Positions 6,473-7,213 of a stretch of 7,213 bases of DNA are shown piece after piece. Positions within the stretch are counted from its first letter, which is position 1. The number at the start of each line of letters is the position of its first letter. The position numbers and the translations under genes are program-made. The notes below the pieces were generated by a model, which was not told the origin of the DNA, made no database searches, and worked only from the letters and a program-made list of their open reading frames with translations. This DNA is from JBJFGR01 sp051892875. GTDB taxonomy: Bacteria; Pseudomonadota; Gammaproteobacteria; Enterobacterales; Succinivibrionaceae. Where the stretch lies: assembly GCA_051892875.1 (NCBI GenBank), contig JBJFGR010000124.1, forward strand, positions 1 through 7,213, in the 5' to 3' direction.

Positions 6473-6485
6473 AATCAGTTTCAAA
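6469..6485. repeat. Short perfect palindrome abutting the simple repeat
   Basis: TTTGAA (6469-6474), five bases, TTCAAA (6480-6485). Its first three bases are shared with the last TTTGG unit. The size and symmetry would suit a dimeric regulator's operator, but spacing differs from the FNR consensus (N4) and I cannot assign it. Confidence 0.35.
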
Positions 6486-6595
6486 AATTATAGACAATTA
6501 ATAATCATAAATATTTTAGTCAAAGATACTACCATTCTAACTTTATAATCTATACTAGTACACACATAGAACAAGTCAAAGACAACACGTATTTA

Positions 6596-6619
6596 AAACT
6601 TGATTAAAAAAATAAGTTT
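6596..6619 (-). terminator. Possible weak terminator downstream of tRNA-Ser
   Basis: AAACTT (6596-6601) and AAGTTT (6614-6619) form an AT-only stem, extendable to nine pairs with one bulge, about 60 bases beyond the tRNA 3' end on the minus strand. There is no GC-rich stem, so this is only a candidate; no better terminator is visible between the tRNA and the amylase promoter. Confidence 0.2.
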
Positions 6620-6680
6620 AAAATAATGAAGATAAGAGAAATTATAAATAATTTGAATCAATTGCTTTAATTAACCTACA

Positions 6681-6768
6681 TGGCGGACAGACTGAGATTC
6701 GAACTCAGGAACGCTCGCGCGTCGCCGGTTTTCAAGACCGGTGCATTCAACCGCTCTGCCATCTGTCC
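6681..6768 (-). tRNA. tRNA-Ser (anticodon UGA)
   Basis: The 88-base cloverleaf decodes UCA and related serine codons. Acceptor GGACAGA pairs with TCTGTCC, followed by discriminator G and an encoded CCA (3' end at 6681). The anticodon stem is CCGGT/ACCGG with loop CTTGAAA, putting anticodon TGA at 6732-6734. The long variable arm typical of tRNA-Ser forms a short stem around a GCGA tetraloop. The T arm is CTGAG-TTCGAAT-CTCAG. It resembles E. coli serT closely in the D and anticodon regions. It appears to be transcribed alone from its own promoter. Confidence 0.97.
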
Positions 6769-6785
6769 GCTAAATTGATGTACGC

Positions 6786-6813
6786 ATTATATAAGATAAT
6801 TTATTTTTGTAAA
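6786..6813 (-). promoter_or_regulatory. Promoter of the tRNA-Ser gene
   Basis: On the minus strand TTTACA (6808-6813) and a perfect TATAAT (6786-6791) are separated by 16 bases. The start would fall near 6779, about ten bases before the mature 5' end at 6768. The bases after the -10 (GCGTAC) are GC-rich compared with the surroundings, as in stringently controlled stable-RNA promoters. Confidence 0.75.
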
Positions 6814-6874
6814 GTATTTTTTATTATAATACCAAGTTATTTATATAAGTTACTGATTTTACACTTTTTTTTGT

Positions 6875-6905
6875 AACTATTCAGGCCTACAAATTCTGAA
6901 TAGTT
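6875..6905. repeat. Perfect 10-bp inverted repeat, possible terminator or cruciform
   Basis: AACTATTCAG (6875-6884) and CTGAATAGTT (6896-6905) flank an 11-base loop. On the plus strand it runs into TTTT (6904-6907), and T8 or longer precedes it. This gives a weak plus-strand terminator profile, yet no plus-strand gene lies upstream. It sits just upstream of the tRNA promoter. Confidence 0.5.
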
Positions 6906-6957
6906 TTAGTATAAATATAGTGTTCAACATACTATATGTTTTTTTAAAATTTTACAT

Positions 6958-6973
6958 TGTGATATATCTCAAT
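6958..6973. promoter_or_regulatory. CRP-like site in the right intergenic region
   Basis: TGTGA (6958-6962), six bases, then TCAAT matches TGTGA-N6-TCACA at eight of ten positions. A TATATA (about 6996-7001) lies downstream on the plus strand, so it might serve a gene to the right of the window, but no convincing start follows within it. Confidence 0.3.
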
Positions 6974-7067
6974 CTGATAGAAAATTTTTTCATGTATATA
7001 AAAGGTGTAAATACTTAGTTTAATGGATGCTGATATAGTTACATAAATTTCGGGTCTTGCTAAATTT

Positions 7068-7166
7068 TTATGGGATGTATGTTTTACCACCTTGTTTAGC
7101 TTGACTCATATCTAACAATTTTAAAAAGAAATATTCGTCATTTGGAAGACCATAACACTCCGCTAA
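7068..7166 (-). pseudogene. Short coding-like remnant, unidentified
   Basis: A 32-codon stretch between stops (TAA at 7167-7169 and TAA at 7068-7070) reads LAECYGLPNDEYFFLKLL followed by DMSQAKQGGKTYIP. It has a protein-like composition, unlike the AT-rich noise around it, but no usable start: the only in-frame ATG (7107-7109) would leave 13 codons. It may be the 3' end of a gene lost by deletion or an insertion-element remnant. The family is not recognised. Upstream bases (7170-7213) are not coding in this frame. Confidence 0.35.
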
Positions 7167-7213
7167 TTAGGATCTATAAAAAACTATAAAATTATACAAA
7201 TTGTTAATAATTA

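Noticed and set aside
6626..6670. Plus-strand 14-codon frame MKIREIINNLNQLL
   Set aside because: It looks amphipathic, but there is no ribosome binding site, it is very short and lies in AT-rich spacer just before the tRNA 3' end.
7023..7046. Plus-strand seven-codon frame MDADIVT, possibly a leader peptide after the CRP-like site
   Set aside because: No attenuator-like paired stems follow, the purine-rich AGG is too far from the ATG, and no run of regulatory codons is seen.
7042..7073. AT-rich inverted repeat as a terminator for the minus-strand remnant
   Set aside because: CATAAATTT and AAATTTTTATG pair only with a two-base bulge, overlap the stop codon and have no GC-rich stem.

Overview
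The window holds one very large minus-strand gene (148-6234, 2028 codons), a minus-strand tRNA-Ser(UGA) (6681-6768), and AT-rich intergenic DNA with promoter-like sites, inverted repeats, a pentanucleotide repeat and a short gene-like remnant near the right edge. The gene encodes a lipoprotein-type, multidomain alpha-amylase. Its C-terminal third is a complete GH13 catalytic domain of the periplasmic MalS type (recognised from memory of E. coli MalS). In front of it come five PKD domains, a CBM9/DOMON-like beta-sandwich, an Ig-like domain and a CBM26-like starch-binding module.

The organism is probably a low-GC gammaproteobacterium. The evidence is a MalS-type catalytic domain, a tRNA-Ser close to the enterobacterial form with encoded CCA, a near-consensus CRP site, and a gammaproteobacterial style of lipoprotein N-terminus. 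A starch-using gut or rumen member of the Succinivibrionaceae (Ruminobacter, Succinivibrio and relatives) would fit. This is inference from style and composition, not a database match.

Layout from left to right. 1-147 is the 3' flank of the amylase gene, with a likely Rho-independent terminator for it (80-114) and a second inverted repeat at the edge (1-26). 148-6234 is the amylase gene, apparently monocistronic. 6235-6680 is its 5' region: a weak Shine-Dalgarno sequence, a candidate promoter (6326-6354), a CRP site (6389-6410), a (TTTGG)n repeat able in principle to form a two-layer G-quadruplex (6449-6472), an abutting palindrome (6469-6485), and no convincing gene. 6681-6768 is tRNA-Ser with a strong promoter (6786-6813). 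6814-7213 holds a perfect 10-bp inverted repeat (6875-6905), a CRP-like site (6958-6973) and a 32-codon minus-strand coding-like remnant (7068-7166).

The likely biology is that a cAMP-CRP-controlled, lipid-anchored amylase holds its catalytic domain away from the membrane on a long stalk of PKD and carbohydrate-binding modules to attack starch granules or long glucans. This differs from the soluble, much shorter periplasmic MalS of E. coli. The most unusual observations are the architecture itself, a cysteine-rich clasp around the CBM9-like domain, the steep base-composition gradient along the gene, and the simple repeat upstream of the CRP site.
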